Source: JAUIAI01 sp963976885 (GTDB lineage: Bacteria; Pseudomonadota; Gammaproteobacteria; Burkholderiales; Burkholderiaceae_E). From it: DNA of 7,332 bases. The stretch covers positions 1 to 7,332 of the forward strand of contig CAXBNM010000246.1 in the NCBI GenBank assembly GCA_963976885.1. The letters are read 5' to 3'. A model generated the notes under the pieces. It saw only the letters and a list, made by a program, of their open reading frames with translations. It searched no databases and was not told the DNA's origin. The translations under genes and the position numbers were made by a program. Shown here piece by piece: positions 6,354-7,332 of this stretch; the first letter of the stretch is position 1, and each line of letters begins with the position of its first letter.

Positions 6354-6587
6354 ATGTCACGCGTTTGCGAGATCACCGGCAAGGGGCCCATGACGGGCAA
6401 CAACGTGTCGCATGCCAACAATAAAAACAAGCGTCGTTTTTTGCCGAATCTGCATAGCCGCCGGTTCTGGCTGGAAAGCGAAAACCGCTGGATCCGCCTG
6501 CGCGTGTCCAATGCGGCGCTGCGCCTGATCGACAAGAAAGGCATTGAAGTCGTGCTGGCCGATGTAGCCGCTCGGGCCCAGGCCTGA
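6354..6587 (+). CDS. rpmB: 50S ribosomal protein L28
   Basis: This is a structural protein of the large ribosomal subunit, 77 residues (E. coli L28 is 78). The sequence MSRVCEITGKGPMTGNN, then KRRFLPNLHSRRFW and VSNAALRLIDKKGIE, follows the E. coli protein closely along its full length. The ATG at 6354 has GGGAG seven bases upstream. It is the first gene of a two-gene operon with rpmG, 35 bases before it, driven by the TATAAT promoter at 6208-6237. Confidence 0.98.
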   Translation: MSRVCEITGKGPMTGNNVSHANNKNKRRFLPNLHSRRFWLESENRWIRLRVSNAALRLIDKKGIEVVLADVAARAQA

Positions 6588-6622
6588 CCCACCCTATTCA
6601 CCCCTGACTGAGGTCAATCGTC

Positions 6623-6778
6623 ATGCGCGAAAAAATCAAACTCGAATCCACCGCCGGTACCGGTCACTTCTACACGACCACCAAGAACAAACGTACGATG
6701 CCGGAAAAGATCACCATGAAGAAATTCGACCCGGTCGCACGCAAGCACGTGGACTACAAAGAAACCAAGATCAAATAA
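6623..6778 (+). CDS. rpmG: 50S ribosomal protein L33
   Basis: This is a small large-subunit ribosomal protein of 51 residues, beginning MREKIKLESTAGTGHFYTT and ending HVDYKETKIK. It contains no cysteines, so it is the zinc-independent (C-minus) form. It lacks the MAKGI start seen in the 55-residue E. coli protein; no in-frame upstream Met exists, and a 51-residue form is known in other betaproteobacteria such as Neisseria. GAGG lies nine bases before the ATG. It is the second gene of the rpmB-rpmG operon and is followed by a strong terminator. Confidence 0.97.
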   Translation: MREKIKLESTAGTGHFYTTTKNKRTMPEKITMKKFDPVARKHVDYKETKIK

Positions 6779-6826
6779 GACTTCGGTCTGCATCCTGGTA
6801 GCCTGGCCGGCAACGGCGCAGGCCTG

Positions 6827-6855
6827 AAAAAAGAGCCCGCTGGGGCTCTTTTTTT
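6827..6855. terminator. Strong bidirectional intrinsic terminator after rpmG
   Basis: GAGCCC (6833-6838) and GGGCTC (6843-6848) form a perfect stem with a GCTG loop, flanked by six A (6827-6832) and seven T (6849-6855). It works in both orientations: for rpmB-rpmG on the plus strand and for the LysR-type gene, whose stop codon is at 6866, on the minus strand. Confidence 0.93.
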
Positions 6856-6865
6856 CGTGGTCGGC

Positions 6866-7332
6866 TCAGTCTTCCTCCAGCGCGGCAAACTGCGCGGCCA
6901 GAAAGTCGATCAGCGCACGCACCGCCGGCAACAAGCCGCGCCGCGTCGCAAACACCGCGTGGATGATCTCCCGGCGCGGCGCCCATTCCGGCAACACCTG
7001 CACCAGTTCGCCGCGCTCGAACGGACCACGCACCAGCATCCGTGGCAACTGCACAATGCCGACCCCGGCCAGCGCGGCCGCGCGCAATGTCAGCATGCTG
7101 CGGGTCACCAGCCGCGGTTGATGACGGATGAGCATCGGCGCGCCCTCGGCGTCGAGCAATTGCCAGACATGTTCACTCTGCGGCACACCCAGATCCATAC
7201 TGGGCAGCACCGCCAGATCGGCCGGATCGGACGGCATGCCGTTAATCTCAAGCAGGCGTGGACTGGCCACCAGACACTGACCGCGATCGGCCAGCACCCG
7301 CAGCACCAGATCGCTGTCCGCCAATGGCGGCG
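6866..7332 (-). CDS. LysR-type transcriptional regulator, C-terminal part (N-terminus beyond window edge)
   Basis: This is the effector-binding domain of a LysR-family regulator. About 155 codons are present and the frame stays open to the right edge, so the N-terminal winged helix-turn-helix and the first part of the effector domain (roughly half of a protein usually near 300 residues) are missing. Family features visible here are the strand-helix pattern LADRGQCLVASPRLLEINGMPSDPADL (after the R-V-L turn), the hinge-proximal stretch LTLRAAALAGVGIVQLPRMLV, where such regulators typically read A...G.GI..LP, and a final helix RALIDFLAAQFAALEED. A TTG at 7324 is in frame but sits mid-domain and is not a credible start. 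It is convergent with rpmG across the shared terminator. Target genes are presumably to the right and cannot be inferred. Confidence 0.9.
   Translation of the reverse strand, partial: PPLADSDLVLRVLADRGQCLVASPRLLEINGMPSDPADLAVLPSMDLGVPQSEHVWQLLDAEGAPMLIRHQPRLVTRSMLTLRAAALAGVGIVQLPRMLVRGPFERGELVQVLPEWAPRREIIHAVFATRRGLLPAVRALIDFLAAQFAALEED

Noticed and set aside
6179..6601. Minus-strand frame of 140 codons opposite rpmB and its promoter
   Set aside because: Antisense to the ribosomal protein gene and its promoter region; composition is that of a shadow frame.
6623..6637. Apparent N-terminal truncation of L33
   Set aside because: The 51-residue form without MAKGI is normal in some betaproteobacteria, and the start has a suitable ribosome site.
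7322..7324. TTG as the start of the LysR-type gene
   Set aside because: It lies in the middle of the effector-binding domain and the frame stays open upstream to the edge, so the gene is cut by the window rather than starting here.

Overview
The window looks like ordinary chromosomal DNA from a G+C-rich betaproteobacterium, most likely Burkholderiales (Alcaligenaceae-like). Three things point there: a solute-binding protein of the Bug/TctC family, which is greatly expanded in that order; the fkpB-ispH pair next to radC-rpmB-rpmG; and the ribosomal protein sequences themselves. The taxonomic placement is inference, since no 16S or other marker is present.

Left part (1-2116, minus strand): a tripartite tricarboxylate transporter (TTT) locus transcribed leftward, with a periplasmic binding protein (tctC/Bug type) followed by the large membrane subunit tctA, which runs off the left edge. 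The binding-protein gene carries a single-base frameshift near 1525-1530. No small membrane subunit (tctB) lies between the two genes.

Middle part (2117-4101): a ~415-base intergenic stretch holds a very A+T-rich, palindrome-dense patch (about 2246-2330) and a clean inverted repeat (2451-2472). It precedes a plus-strand gene for a membrane-bound methyl-accepting chemotaxis-like receptor. The 3' end of that gene runs 132 bases antisense into the end of ispH.

Right part (3970-6778): housekeeping genes. ispH (isoprenoid synthesis) and fkpB (SlpA-type peptidyl-prolyl isomerase) are read leftward. radC is divergent from fkpB with only 20 bases between start codons. It is followed by a good sigma70-like promoter, a leader of about 110 bases and the rpmB-rpmG ribosomal protein operon, which ends at a strong bidirectional terminator. 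The far right edge holds the C-terminal part of a LysR-type regulator on the minus strand.

I see no CRISPR array, tRNA, rRNA, insertion sequence or recognisable defence system. The points most worth a second look are the tctC frameshift, the antisense ispH-receptor overlap, the atypical receptor and the palindromic intergenic region.
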